In this document: positions 24,998 through 37,489 of the stretch, piece after piece | Layout of the letters: every line of letters starts with the position of its first letter | Numbering within the stretch: the stretch's first letter is position 1 | Assembly (NCBI GenBank): GCA_958496175.1 | Contig: OY292278.1 | Span: 44,020,001 to 44,084,000 of the forward strand | Length of the DNA stretch: 64,000 nucleotides | Reading direction: 5' to 3' | From: Sisyra terminalis | Taxonomy: Eukaryota > Arthropoda > Insecta > Neuroptera > Sisyridae | Translations under genes and position numbers: made by a program | Notes under the pieces: generated by a model | What the model was told of the DNA's origin: nothing | The model's input: only the letters and a program-made list of their open reading frames with translations | Databases searched by the model: none

Positions 24998-26922
24998 TAT
25001 GTAAAATATGGACACAACCAATTTATCGAAAAATAAAAATAAATTTTCAACCGGAAATAAGAGCCCAAATTTTAAATCTATGACGTCATTACACTAATAA
25101 GTACAAGTAACAAAGTAACTGAACTTTTCAATGTGGCATGTCGGTAAATTTAAGGCAACATATATAATATACTTCTTTGTAGTTGTACATAAATTGTTCC
25201 GTCTTAAAAAATTTGCATTTCTAATTAATTATGAGCTTTAAACGTAAAAAAAACGAGCTTTTAATGTCTCGACATGCATTTTTTGTTTTGTTTCTCCAGA
25301 TTATTATCGTACACGTCTGCCAACCATTTTAAATAGAAAAAAAACCACCTCTTATCTAAAATCTGGCATTAGAATTAAAAAGTATAACTATATATATATA
25401 AATAATAAAAAAAAGCGCTAATTATACATCCAATCATTTATTATATAGATTTAACTTTCTTTTAAATTCGTACATAAAACAAATAAAACGTTCACGTCGT
25501 TCTTATGCAGGCAATAATTTCTGACAATATTTTAACATAAACGAGAAGGCTGTGATTATCTTCGTTCAAATGTTATTTTAAAGTATATAAATATATAAAG
25601 AGATACCAATATAATAATTATAATTTCAAGACCTGCTATGATCAATCAAATTAAATTTAAAAAAAAAACGTTGTACCGGCGAAAAAAGAGGGAAAATGAC
25701 AAGAAGAAAAAGATAGCAATTGTTATATTGCAAAAATCATGGTTACTAAATATTATAAATTAATTCTATAATTAAAAGATAAATATTTGTTAAATATATA
25801 CATTGCAAAAAATCAAATAAAATAAAAGTAGGTATACCTGTGTTTAGTGCAAGTACATAATAATAAATTGTTATATAATGAGTAAAAGTATAATTTCCAA
25901 TTTTATGGTTGATACCTTTAGACTTGAGCGATTTGAAAGTTAATATTTGTTGTAGGTAAATAAATTTTTTTCTTCAGTTTGAAAAAAACAGTAATTGTTT
26001 ATTGAAATTGATGTTTTAATGTTTTAATTTTGTGTATACTTTTACGATTGAGTTGCCCTCTTAAAAGAAAAGGCGAATTAAAGCTTTTGTTATGGGAAAC
26101 AAATGAATAAGCAGAGGGTGTCCTAATACAGTTGCCATAGTAAACAATTGATACAAAACTATAGAGTATTATATGCTTAAATGAAATGGATTATGAGGAA
26201 TGATCACCGAAATTGATCGAATTAATAATAGTTGAACGATTATTTCATTGCAAACAATTGTTTTGATTTCAAAACAAAGATTTATAAATAGTTTAGTGGT
26301 TTTATATTTTTTAAGGGGAAACCACTTGTTTCTATAAAGCTTGCCAGCTTTTAAAAGCAAGCTTTTCCTTTACCTTGTGTTTCAGAAAAATTATTTAATG
26401 CATGAAAATAAATCAATTTTCGTTATAACTACTAATCATAATTTTGTTATTAAATTGGTATTTATTATTTCATAATTAGTTTTGGTATAATATCAATTCA
26501 ATATTGGTGTCATTTGTCATATAATAACATTTTTATTCTTAGTGGATTGGAAATATAGATTCCCAAGAAACAAGCAAAGAAGTATCTAAAGAAATGTGAA
26601 AATTGTATTGTATCCACCTGAAAGATGGAAAAAAGCTAATGAATAAAATCGAATCATAATCGCTAAAGTTAACAGACGAAAAAAAAAAATTTTAAAAAGA
26701 ACCACTTTTTGAAAGAAAAAGGGAAAAATTAATAAAATAAACTAAAAAAAAAAATTAGAATGGAAAATAAAAGGATTTGCAATCCTCAATTGGTTAAAAA
26801 GAGGAAAAAGGGATTGGCAGTTCTGGAATAAGAAAATATTTGGCTTTTGGGCTTGAAAAAGAGGAAAAATAAAAGTTACTAGTTACTAAGTTATCTGAAT
26901 TTAATGTAAAAGTTAGTAACTT

Positions 26923-27345
26923 ACTGTGTATACAATATATAGTATATCCGTAACTGCTTTGTGATGGTTCAAATCTTATTTTGAATACTTTAATATTTCA
27001 TTCAAATTTAATTGTGAATAACTGCTTAATTCTTAAAGTTCTCTTAATATTTTTACATAAAATCTCTTTTTCAAAAGTAATTCACAATTAAATTTGAATG
27101 CATATTAAATTATTCAAATAAGATTTGAATCATCACAAAGCAGTTACGGAGTGATCCAAACTACGTGATGACCACTGAGGAAGTTTGCTTGGCAATCGAA
27201 ATACGTATCTGGGTAATACGTCACAAATATTTTTGTTTGAACTTCTGTTCAAATTTATGTTTATGGTATGATTTTTATATATTATTGTATTAAATTATAC
27301 TACATAAATTGGACTGCAATATATCCTATATATTGTATACACAGT
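26923..27345. mobile_element. Foldback element family B with perfect 20 bp terminal inverted repeats and a hammerhead-like core
   Basis: Both ends read ACTGTGTATACAATATATAG inward, a perfect 20 bp inverted terminal repeat. Inside, a second pair of arms (about 26948-27030 and 27070-27150, including AAGATTTGAA.CATCACAAAG) folds back. To the right of these lies CTGAGGA (27175-27181), A, stem GTTTGC/GCAATC with one mismatch, GAAA (27198-27201) and TACGTATC followed by TGG, which pairs with CCA before the core. GTGA/TCAC can add a distal helix I, so this copy is the best hammerhead fold in the window. No clear target duplication and no coding sequence. Confidence 0.6.
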
Positions 27346-28099
27346 ATAACTGTTCAAAGTCAGCGAAAAAATCTTATTTTGGTTAGTAACTGAGTTGTTA
27401 CGAAGTAAAATAGTTATCTAAGTTCTATAATCTTTTGAAATGGTCCACGAAATAAAATGATAATCATTAAGGTATGAAAACGTAAAGTTTACAAAGAAAA
27501 AACGATCAAACTATGGTGGCAAGAAAAAAATCTAATGGGAAGGGATCAATGAACTAATATTTTAAATATATATATGTTTCAAAGGAAAAATGTTTAGTTT
27601 GGATGTTGTACAAGGAATATTGAACAGGCTCAAGAAAAAAGGAATAAACTTTCCCAATTTGTAGAACCTAATCAAGACCAGAACAGTATTGGAATAAGAA
27701 AAGTAACCACATGGGAAACTCCGGCTGGTTTTTGGCCTAAAACAAGGAAAATTAAAAATTCCTAGGTCCCGGAACTTTAAGAAAAGGTATACGGAATCAA
27801 ATTACAACCGTAAACGTACAAAAAACGATGATATTGTGGTGGTTAGAAAAAAATTTAACAGAAAAAATCAATTTTTAAAGGACAAAAATAAATTAGATTT
27901 ATAATTGCTTAATAAAAATAAATCAGGAATAAGCTTTATCCTGATCTAGACAAAGAAATTATATGACAAGAATGAACGTGCTCCATAAGCCCTGTGTTAA
28001 ATTTAAACAGTCATTTCCCCTCAATTTTCCGAGTGTCGAATCCTTTCCAGAGTATATTTGTACAAAATATATACTCTCCTCTCTAATTCAAGACATAGA

Positions 28100-28240
28100 A
28101 GTAAAGTTAAGGAGTAAAAGTTAAAGATTTAATTTTAAAAAGTTAAACTGAAGGAGTTAAAGTTAAAGTGTTAAAGCAAAAGAGTTAAAGAGTTACAGTA
28201 AAAGAGTTAAATTAAAAGAGTTGGTTAAAGAGTTACTTAA
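28100..28240. repeat. Degenerate purine-rich minisatellite, unit about AGTTAAAG
   Basis: About ten irregular copies of AGTTAAAG and close variants, with almost no C on the plus strand. A low-complexity expansion; the junction regions show nothing else. Confidence 0.85.
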
Positions 28241-28379
28241 GTTCATTCAAGTCAAATAATATCCTTGGATCTAGAACTATACTAAGGGTAAACTGCATTG
28301 CAAAAGCTTCAGGCATAAAACCGGACAAATTAAATTTCTAGGCTCTGGAATCTAACAAAAAGGAATATTTATTCTATGA

Positions 28380-29620
28380 TACATCAATATTCTAAATATT
28401 TATTTTATTAATTTACAAAATTTTATTAAATATTTAATTAAATTTTACAATAGGTATATTTCCTTTTGTCTTTACTCCTAAGCCATAAGTATGCTCTAAT
28501 AATGATGTAAACTTCAAATATTGCCCGAAGAAGTTGAAAAATTTATCAACGAAACGTTCCGAAATTGGGAAAATCAACACTGGAAATTTGTTAATCCAAG
28601 TTCCTGAAAATCATCTAACCAAAATAATAAGTAGCTTTTAGGATTCTTTGCAACTTTTCCAAAAACGTTTTCTAAAGATTCTAAAGATTTATTTGATTAA
28701 TTTACAAAATTTGGTTAATATATTTAATTAAATTTTACAATATTTTTCTTTTCGTCTTTATTCCTAAGCCATAAGTATTGATCACTCTTATAGACAATTT
28801 TAAGGCCTTTTATACGGAGTTTAATATTCAACATATTTTTCCACTGGGAAGAATGGAAAGAATCCTAGGAAAGAAGGAGTTTTTTCTAGCAGGACTGGAA
28901 GAATATGTTGAATATTGAACTTCGTTTAATAGGCCTAAAAATTGTCTATAAAAGTGATCAATACTTATGGCTTAGGATTAAAAACAAAAAGAAATTGTAA
29001 AATTTAATTAAATATTTAACCAAATTTTGTAATTAATTAAATAAATCTTTAGAATCTTTAGAAAGCTTTTTTGGAAAAGCTGCAAAGAATTCTAAATCCT
29101 ACTTTTTGGTTAGGTGATTTTCGGGAACTTGTTATTCCTAAGCCATAAGTATAGACAATCTTAAGGCCTATTATACGGAGTTTAACATTCAACATATTCT
29201 TCCACTGGCAAGAATGGAAAAAATCCTAGCAAAGAAGCAGCTTTTCTTAGCAGGACTGGAAGAATATATTGAATGTTAATCCTCCGTTTAAAAGGCCTTA
29301 AAATTGTCAATAAAAATGATCAATACTTATGGCTTAGGATTAAAAACCAAAAGAAAAATATTGTAAAATTTAGTTAAATATTTAACCAAATTTTGTAAAT
29401 TAATCAAATAAATCTTTAAAATCTTTAGAAAACTTTTTTAGAAAAGCTACAAAAAATCCTAAATGCTACTTATTATTTTGGTTAGATGATTTTCGAGAAC
29501 TTGGATTAACAAATAATTTTCAGTGATGATTTTCCCAATTTTGCAATATTTCGTTGATAAATTGTTCATCTTCTTCAGGTAATATTTGAAGTTTACATCA
29601 TCGTTAGAGCTTTTTAGATC
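28380..29620. mobile_element. Complex nested foldback, family C, with hammerhead-like cores at both ends
   Basis: An outer unit (about 28380-28770) recurs inverted at about 28980-29120 and 29340-29620. Between them lie two palindromic inserts of about 200 bp (28775-28975 and 29130-29335). These share CTAAGCCATAAGTAT, GGCCT.TTATACGGAGTTTAA and TTCAACATAT.TTTCCACTGG with their own complements. At the left, CCGAAGA (28525-28531), A, GTTGA...TCAAC, GAAA (28551-28554) occurs. At the right, on the minus strand, CTGAAGA (29578-29572) is followed by a similar stem-loop and GAAA (29552-29549). Only the right one keeps the CTGANGA consensus. No coding capacity; the frame at 29644-29459 is part of the arm. 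Confidence 0.65.
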
Positions 29621-29688
29621 TTGTTGATAATTGATAAATACCACAAGAATTACCTACAGGTAAATGTCAAAAAAATATTAAAGTGATA

Positions 29689-30186
29689 TTTTTTTCTTAG
29701 TATCTTAAATTTCCATAAAATCTTAAACATTTTTAAGATCCTATAGATCCTACAATTTCATGACAGATTATTATTCCGATAAATCCAGAAGTTCCAAAAC
29801 TATCATCGTATTCATTGCAAATATATGTTTTCTAGTAAAACACCAAAAGCTCAACACATTTTGCCAACTAAAAATTTAATTAGTGATGCATTTATTCCAA
29901 GCTTTAATGGCAAGTCACATAAGTGGTATTTTTTTCTTATTATCTTAAATTTCCAAAAAGTCTTAAACATTTTCAAGATCCTTCCAATTTCATGACAAAT
30001 TATCTTCCGATAAATCCAGAAGTTCCAAAACTATCATCCTATCATCATTTTCATTGCAAATATATGTTTTCTAGTAAAACACCAAAAGCTCAACACATTT
30101 TGCCAACTAAAAATTTAATTAGTGATGCATTTATTGCAAGCATTGATTACAAGTCACAGCCACTATTGGAAGTCATTAAACGTTAA
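29689..30186. repeat. Direct duplication, unit about 240 bp
   Basis: Copies at about 29689-29928 and 29929-30180 share TCTTAAATTTCC, AAATTTAATTAGTGATGCAT, ACACCAAAAGCTCAACACAT and CCGATAAATCCAGAAGTTCC almost unchanged, so the duplication is relatively recent. The 87-codon frame at 29923-30186 is created by the second copy and has no recognisable domain. Confidence 0.85.
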
Positions 30187-30189
30187 TTT

Positions 30190-31010
30190 CATTAGCTACG
30201 AAAAATCCGACGCAATCGAACGTTAAATCGAAAAACGAAAAAAGCATCAAAGCAAAAATTAATTTCAGTGAACGAAAGATGTAAAAATCACACGCAAATT
30301 TCGAAATAAACGCATAATTTTATGGCAATTTGATCGTAAATTATCGTTTCGGAATTGAATTTGTGCGCTCCTGTTTTGTATTCCGTTTGCTCTCTTGCAC
30401 CAACATTCATTATGTGCTTTTTAATAATATAGAGAATGCACGGGGAAAAAAACGCATTCACATTCATAACGAAGGGAATTATGTTTATTAAATTTACGAG
30501 AAATGTTTGCCAAGTTTGCCAATTGCAGTTTATCGCATAATACTTATATAGGAAAATATTGGCTTGCAGCTGGAGACAAGTATTCGCTATATATACATAC
30601 AAATTTGCGATTGTCAAAAGTCCAAGACATTTCATCGACAATTGGGAAGCTCAACATTATAATTTGCATTTGTGTAAATTATCGTTTTTTTTTTTTTTAC
30701 TCAACTCGTAATATTCGTGTAATTTTTCCCTTATTTGCATTGATCGATTTGTAATTTTCCTCCTTAACGTCTTGTCGTCTTTCTGCACTTCGTGCACAAT
30801 GCGTCCCCCCATTGAGTAGTGCATTTTTGCATATACATGAAAGCAGTTTATTTTTGAATGCATTGCATATAATTGCACATTGCATAGTATTACGTTGCAC
30901 TGTAATTAAAATAAATAGTAATCTATAAGAGCGATAATTGATTTCCATCAATTTCAACAAATATTATTTTTATAATTGCTTTTTCGATCGATTGTTCGAT
31001 TGTATAACTT
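30190..31010. promoter_or_regulatory. Unique stretch with ATGCAT/POU-like and ATTA words; candidate enhancer
   Basis: Flanked by duplicated DNA on both sides, this block is single copy and more complex. It includes TGCATTTTTGCATATACATG and GAATGCATTGCATATAATTG near 30820-30870 (several ATGCA/TGCAT words, octamer-like), GTTTATCGCATAATAC and CGAACGTTAAATCG. Overlapping minus-strand frames at 30288-30960 have no domain and shared low-complexity content. Regulatory function is inference. Confidence 0.22.
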
Positions 31011-31254
31011 TATATACTAATAGAAAGTCCATTAACGTATTCATCAATAGAAAAACCATTAGTATCTAAAGTAAATCTTCGATTAATATTTCAATGGAGC
31101 AAATTCGGGATACATGCCTATAAGTTATGCCAGATTACAATTAAATTTCTGGATGAATTCTGCTAAAATTTTGCTATAATGACCTTAAAAAATTTGGCTT
31201 TAGTAAAATATAGTAATTATAGAATATTTGGACCAAATATCAGTATATATAGTA

Positions 31255-32428
31255 GACTGAGCTAAAAAAATCGACTATTTTTTTGAAAAGTATTTAAAAA
31301 ATATTAAATTAAATTAAAAAATTTCGGGAAGATTTGAGCCCTTAATATTAATATTAAGAGGTCTATCATCTTTAATTTCGATTTTTTATTTGTACTTTCA
31401 TTTTTGCGTCAATGCTGTCAAACTATCAAGTTAAAAAATTCATCTGCACATATATTTATAGAAAAATTAAATTCCTTACAAAAAACGTCTCATTGAAAAT
31501 TTTTGCCAGACACGCCGTTTTCGAATAATCAAGCTTTAAACATTGATATAATTTTTAGTTTTAACTTCTTTATTTTGGAATTTTGTAACTAATGAACAAA
31601 TAAATATATAGAAATGAACTATATAGATTCTTAAAGGGAATTTAATGCTCTACAAAAAAGGTCTCTTAACGTTTATACATAAAATCACTCTTTCAAAATT
31701 GGTTCAACAACGAAAAAAACAATAATTTAATTTTTTCTTCAACTTTAATTGTGAATAACTTTTGAAAAAGTGATTTTATGTAAACATGTTAAGAGACCTT
31801 TTTTGTAGAGAATTAAATTCCCTTTAAGAACCTATATTGTTCATTTCTTGATATTTATTTGTTCGTTAGTTACAATATTAATATTAATAGTAAGAGGTCT
31901 ATCATCTTTAATTTCGACTTTTTATTTGTGCTTTCATTTTTACGTCAATGCTGTCAAACTATCAAGGTAAAAAAAATGCATCTGCACATGTATTTATAGA
32001 AAATTAAATTACCTACAAAAAACGTCTTCTTAAAAATTTTTGCCAGGTACGCCGTTTCCGAATAATCAAGCTTTAAACAATGATATTAGTTACAAAATTC
32101 CAAAATAAAGAAGATAAATCTAAAAATTATATCAATGTTTAAACCTTGATTATTCGGAAACGGCGTGCCTGGCAAAAATTTTCAATGAGACGTTTTTTAT
32201 AGGGAATTTAATTTTCTATAATTATATGGGCAGATGATTTTTTTTACTTTGATAGTTTGACAGCATTGACGCAAAAATGAAAGCACAAATAAAAAACCAA
32301 ATTTAAGATGATAGACCTCTTAATATTAATATTAAGGGCTCAAACCTTCGCGATATTTTTTTTTGTCACCTTGAACAATATTTTCTATATACTTTTCAAA
32401 AAAAAAAGTTGATTTTTTTGGCCCAGTC
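31255..32428. mobile_element. Large palindromic MITE-like element with TA target duplication, copy 1 (1,174 bp)
   Basis: The ends are GACTGAGCTAAAAAAATCG and the complement of GACTGGGCCAAAAAAATC, each flanked by TA (31253-31254 and 32429-32430). This is the signature of a TA-inserting non-autonomous Tc1/mariner-like element. Inside, long arms carry CTTAATATTAATATTAAG, GAGGTCTATCATCTTTAATT, TGCTGTCAAACTATCAA and CGCCGTTTCCGAATAATCAA in both orientations. A second inner palindrome is centred near 31700 (GGTCTCTTAACGTTTATACA region). The host sequence just outside is itself duplicated (31105-31254 resembles 32431-32600). No transposase. A relative lies at 55956-56904. Confidence 0.8.
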
Positions 32429-32945
32429 TAATGCCTATGAGTTAAGCCGGATTACAACGAAATTTCCGGATGAATTTTGTTAATTTTTGCTATAACCTTA
32501 AGACATTTGGCTTTAGTAAAATATAGCAGTTTTCTCGAAACTATATATCTTTAATTTAGAATTTGAACCCAATAGAATACTTGGACCAAATATTTCTAGA
32601 AACAAGAATTGGTGATCATTTTGGAAGAATCCAGCTAATCCAGCTTAAATTGATTAATTGGAATAAATTTTTATTCTTAAAAGCCGAAGATTTTGCGCCT
32701 CAATATAACAAAAGATTTTAATTTCATAAGTAGTCCTCATTTAACGCAATATAGCGATGATTTGGAAATGTTTTTGAAGTATAAAAATAAACTAAAATTT
32801 TACTAATTTTGAAAAAATCGCTTTACTGAGACCAAAAAATTTTTTTTAAATTCCAAAGTCCAGGGGCTAACTTTAGGGAGCTCATTTTTAGGTAGGTTTC
32901 CAGGGTGCCCAGTATTTTTCCCCTATAAATTTCCTGGAATTCAGC

Positions 32946-33890
32946 CATGGGTTTTGAAAGCTTTAACGGTTTATCAAAACACCTTCAGAAAGCACTTCCA
33001 AAGAATCTCAGTCCTCGAAAAGATAAAAACCCATAAATGATTATTCAGTCCTGTTCATTGATAATTTGATACCTAGGATTATTTTAGAACAAACTAAGGT
33101 TCTTAATTACGAATAATTTATGTTATACTTCCAGTAATAGCCATTACAAGTACTGGATCTCCAAAATTCCGACCAACATTTGATTAATTGGCATAGGGTT
33201 TCTGGTATCCATCGATTCTTACTTCAGGAAATCTAGTACTAATTGCTAGATACTACCACACCATAAACTATTGAAATAACTATCGAATTAGCCTGATAAA
33301 GTCGGAAAAACTATCAATTTTCAATTTACATTTTAATCTATCAGAAAACTGCAATATTGCCCAGATTAAAATTCAATTCTCTAACTGAAAAGAATTCTAA
33401 CTAGAAAAGAAGTTATTGGCTTTAGTAAAATATATAAATTTTAGAATATTTGGATCAAATATCAGTATATTCAGTCTTGGGCTTTGAAAAATTTCACGGT
33501 TTATTAAAACATTTTCAGAAATCACTTCCAAAGATTTTCAGTTCTTGAAAAAATTAAAGTCCAGAAAAGATTATCCGGTCCTGTTCAATGATAGTCCGAT
33601 ACCAAGGATTACTTTAGAACAAACTAAGGTTCCTAATTACGAATAAATTCGGTTCTACTTCCAGAAATTGCCATTTCAAGCACCGGATCTCCAAAATTCT
33701 AACCAATATTTGCTTAACTTGTAAATCCAGTACTAATCGGTAGATCCTACCACACCATAAACTATTGAAGGAACTATCAAATTAGCCTGATCAAGTCGAA
33801 AAAACTATCAATTTTCAATATGCATTATAGCCTATCAGATTAATGGAATCTGATAATCAGATAATGGAATATTAACCAGATTAAAATTCA
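32946..33890. repeat. Direct duplication, unit about 530 bp
   Basis: Blocks TCCAAAGA.T.TCAGT, GTCCTGTTCA.TGATA, TTAGAACAAACTAAGGTTC, GGATCTCCAAAATTC and ACTATCAATTTTCAAT appear first at about 32990-33330 and again, in the same order, at about 33525-33815. Both copies are AT-rich and noncoding. Confidence 0.8.
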
Positions 33891-33929
33891 GTTATCTAAC
33901 GGCTATTTCTTATGAAGATGCACATCTAG

Positions 33930-34570
33930 GAAAGAAATTAAAGCTTGCCATTAGCATCGATTTGAATAGGAACTCCCCTAATTAGCTTCGCTATTTCAAA
34001 AGCACCCAGAAACCATGCCAGCACTTCAGTACGGTGCAGCATCTGATGAGTCCTAGAAGACTTAATTGGTCTGTCATATTTCGCCTGCGGGCCCCAATCA
34101 GTAACTCTTAAACCCCAAACTGCATTAGTGCACATACTCTCGCAATGTGCAGTTGTAAAAGATTCGAAATGTAAAATGTAAATGTAAGCTGAAAGTTTCT
34201 ATATCTATATATACCTGTAAGCAAGTACAAAGAGAATATAACGAGCATTAAATCAAATAGCTCCGCCTATTTGAAAACCAGAGGCGGAGTTGAGTTTGGT
34301 TGTAAAATCGGCGTCGTTTCAACCGTCGACGTCCGCATTACATTCCACTACACCTCTTTTCAACATTTCCTCTTCCAACGAAGAAAATGCCCCACGAACC
34401 ATCGCCATCATCAGCATCAGTATCAGTAGCTACTAAACAAACATCTGTATCTATAGCATCCAGAAAACTGAACATCTTTTCTGGATTCCCTGAAATTCCC
34501 TGAAATTTTCCAGAGGCCATGATTTCTGGCTTAATTGTTTCGATCAATCTTCAATCAGAACCAATCATCA
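33930..34570. other. GC-richer unique block of unknown function
   Basis: The sequence is visibly less AT-rich than its surroundings. It includes CTGCGGGCCCCAATCAGT, a perfect 8 bp inverted repeat CTCCGCCT/AGGCGGAG (34261-34268 and 34282-34289), and a pyrimidine-rich stretch ending GCCATCATCAGCATCAG. The minus-strand frame 34135-33938 (65 codons, with RPIKSSRTHQMLHRTEVLAW) looks slightly protein-like but matches nothing I know. It could be an old transposon fragment, or the block could be a conserved regulatory element. Confidence 0.3.
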
Positions 34571-35509
34571 TCAGGTATTTAGTTGTTTGTTTAATGTTTC
34601 TTAATTCATTTGTTTCACAATGGATGCTTAACGAGTAGAGTGAGATGTGTTAAGGCTATAATGGAATGTGTTATAATGGAATGCTTAACTCTAATACATA
34701 TCCACCGCGTACTAGTGGCGTATAGGTACTATCTGATTTTCAAGAGATTGCATATGGTATGGTGGGTATATATGAGATGCACATAAATTGCATTGTATTC
34801 AAAAGTGGTTGTCGTCGTTGCATAAACAAATTGGATAACAAATTGGTAAACATTTCACAAATGCAACTAAACGAAGCTCAAAAATGTCTTTTTCGGCGTC
34901 ATTTTTCAACCCAAAATTTACATACTGGAATCCTTGGATTCTTTCGTACTGGATTTGCGGTCTTAATTGACCATATTGGCCTTCAAAAGTGTACCTGTCT
35001 TTTTGGGAAGTTCTTTGGGAAATTTGGAAAATAATATACTATGACATTAACTGTTGATAGATACCGATTTGTATTAGATACCGATAATTCCCTGTAGACA
35101 TTTTCGAAGGGAAGAACTTCAATTAGGAATTATAGGCAACACCCTATGTGGAGCGGAACGCATTACTTATATAATTTTTGAGGGTTGATTACAAAATAAT
35201 TGGATAACTATATGGGCAATTTATTGAATTTGAATAAAGACCTTCGTGGCTGAATTAGGCAGAAGTAGCGTAACAGATAAACGTCGATAATTACTATTAT
35301 AGGCTAGCCAGAATTAAACGAAGGGTTGTCTAAAGGTCACTAATGGGTTCTACATCTAATGCCTAAAATTGAACTACTTATAGAAAAAAAAAACCGGATT
35401 TAGGATTTGGACCAAATGTTATATTTTTTGGATTTATGGTCGTGGGATGAACAATTAAATATGGTTCTTATTTCAGACGATTTTCCTGGAAAATTATTAT
35501 ATTCGTTTT

Positions 35510-36990
35510 CGGAAAATTACCAGGAAAAGATATTAAAATTTGGGCATTAAGATTTTACCTAGGTAACAAAGAAATGGAAACCGATTTCGACTCCAAAAGG
35601 GTTCTGTAAGTTCTTCTCTTTTATTTAAATTTATCTAAAAATGGATCAAAGGAATTAAAAGTTTAAGATTTTGCATTGAAAAAACTCTTTTAAATGGAAA
35701 GTTTTGCTCAAAATTTGTTGGAAACTTTCCAAATTTAAGTTCCAGAAGTTTTCTTAGGCTTTTCCTAAAGTTAAAGGACAAAACCTTAACTTAAAATTTA
35801 TTTCACAAATTCGAGCATTAAGGTTTTACCGAGGCAACAAAGAAATGGAATCCGATTTCGATTCGAAAAGAATTCTGGAAATTCTTCTCTTTTATTTAAA
35901 TTTACATATTTTATGGCTTAAAATTTGGCATTCCAGATATAAGTGGATCGAAGGAATTAAAAATTGAAAATTTTCCATTTAAAAAATTCTTTTCAATGGA
36001 AAGTTTTGATCAAAATTTGTAGGAAATTTCCCAAAATTTAAGTTCCAGGAATTTTCCGCTGCTTTTCCACAAAGTTTAAGGTCAAAACTTTAACTTAAAA
36101 TTTATTTCACACATGTTTCTTTGGTGGAAGATTCAATATATTGAATGACTTCACAGGATTTTTCGAAACTTCAAGAGATTTTTAACATTTACTAAGATCC
36201 AAAAAGCTTTTATTTGTTTAAGGAAAAGCATTGTTTTCAAGCTTCAAAAAAAAAGCTTTTTGATTCTCTTGTGCTTTGAATGATTATATAGAAATACAGG
36301 GGAGAAAACAATGTCTAAATTTATGATAAAAATCCGTGGAATACAGAGGAATCAAAGTTCTAAACCAAAAAAAAAAAACAAATCTGAAATTCCCATTGAC
36401 TAAAAGATAAGAGCTTTGATTAATTTTTTTTTTTTGATGTATAAACTAGGGATGTCAAAATGAATTTGTGGAGGGCAAATTCATGATTTTTATTTCCGTA
36501 ACGGACCAAAGGAAATGTTCCCAATAGTAAATCAACAGCAATTATTATTCATAGAATTAAAATTTAATAATTTGGCGGGCCGAATGAAAAGCTTTCACGG
36601 GTTGAATAGTGGCCCGCGGGCCATATGTCAAATAGGCTTGATATAAACTAAAGATTTGGCTATAATTTTGGAAAAAAGGGAAAAAAAGTATCAAATTTCC
36701 CATTAAAAATATTTAGATATTAGATTTTTTGGGAGTTTCCCAAATTTATATTTATTGAATTTTCTTAGGTTTTTCCTAAAGTTTATAACTTATTCTGCAC
36801 ATTCTATGGAAGATCTAATTGGATTATTTGCCAGGATTTTTCGAAACTTCAATAGACATATAACATTTACTAAGATCCATAAAGTTTTCCCTGTTTTAAG
36901 TAAAAACACTATTTCCAAATCTCAAAAAAGGAAGCTTTTTGGTTTAATTATGCTTCAAAAGATTAAACAGATAATCAGAAGTTAAAAAAA
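35510..36990. repeat. Direct duplication (~300 bp) with diverged third copy
   Basis: The block GCATTAAG.TTTTACC..GG, AACAAAGAAATGGAA.CCGA, TCTTCTCTTTTATTTAAATT, AAATTTAAGTTCCAG and CAAAACCTTAACTTAAAAT occurs at about 35540-35815 and about 35818-36110. Parts (TTTTCTTAGGTTTTTCCTAA, GGATTTTTCGAAACTTCAA, CATTTACTAAGATCCA) recur at about 36160-36210 and 36755-36890. The frame at 36755-36985 falls in the third copy and is not convincing as a gene. Confidence 0.75.
36447..36640. mobile_element. hAT-like MITE, 194 bp, with near-perfect 8 bp target duplication
   Basis: The sequence between GTATAAAC (36439-36446) and ATATAAAC (36641-36648) begins TAGGGATGTCAAAATG. It ends with GGCCCGCGGGCCATATGTCA...GGCTTG, giving imperfect TIRs. 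The 7-of-8 flanking match and CAGGGRTGTC-like ends fit a non-autonomous hAT element. It is GC-richer near the right end (GGCGGGCCGAATG) and encodes nothing. Confidence 0.6.
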
Positions 36991-37489
36991 TGTTCAAATT
37001 TAAGGTGAAAATCCCGAGAATCAAAACCAAAGTCCCAAACAAAATAGAAATCAAATCTAAAGCTTCCAATGACTAAAAGGTATAAATCCTTTATGATTTA
37101 ATTTTCTTTGAAAATCTCATAGCTACTAATGTTAATAAATGTGTCATGAAAAAGAAAGGGTGAAGCTTTCATGGAGCTTTAACAAGTTATAAGCCATTGG
37201 AACAAAAAATAATTTGGACTTTTTCAAAAGTTATTAGCATAAACAATTTCAGATGTAATGAAAGCTTTTTTAGCAACAAAATTCAACAAAAATGGTAGAA
37301 AATCTACAACAAAATTCAATGCTTGAGACTTAATTTTTCTGGAGAGATTTCATTATAATTTTGACTAAATATAATTCGTACAATCTCAGACATTTAAAAT
37401 TTTAAGCATTTACTCGGAATTTGAGCTAAGATTTACTGTTATTCAAATTCGGGATAAAGTAGGCACAAAAGCTCCCTTTTATTTATCGA

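Noticed and set aside
34035..34065. CTGATGAGTCC followed by AGAAGAC, resembling a classic hammerhead box 1 and helix II
   Set aside because: The required GAAA box is TTAA here, no helix III follows, and there is no second related copy, so it is treated as coincidence.
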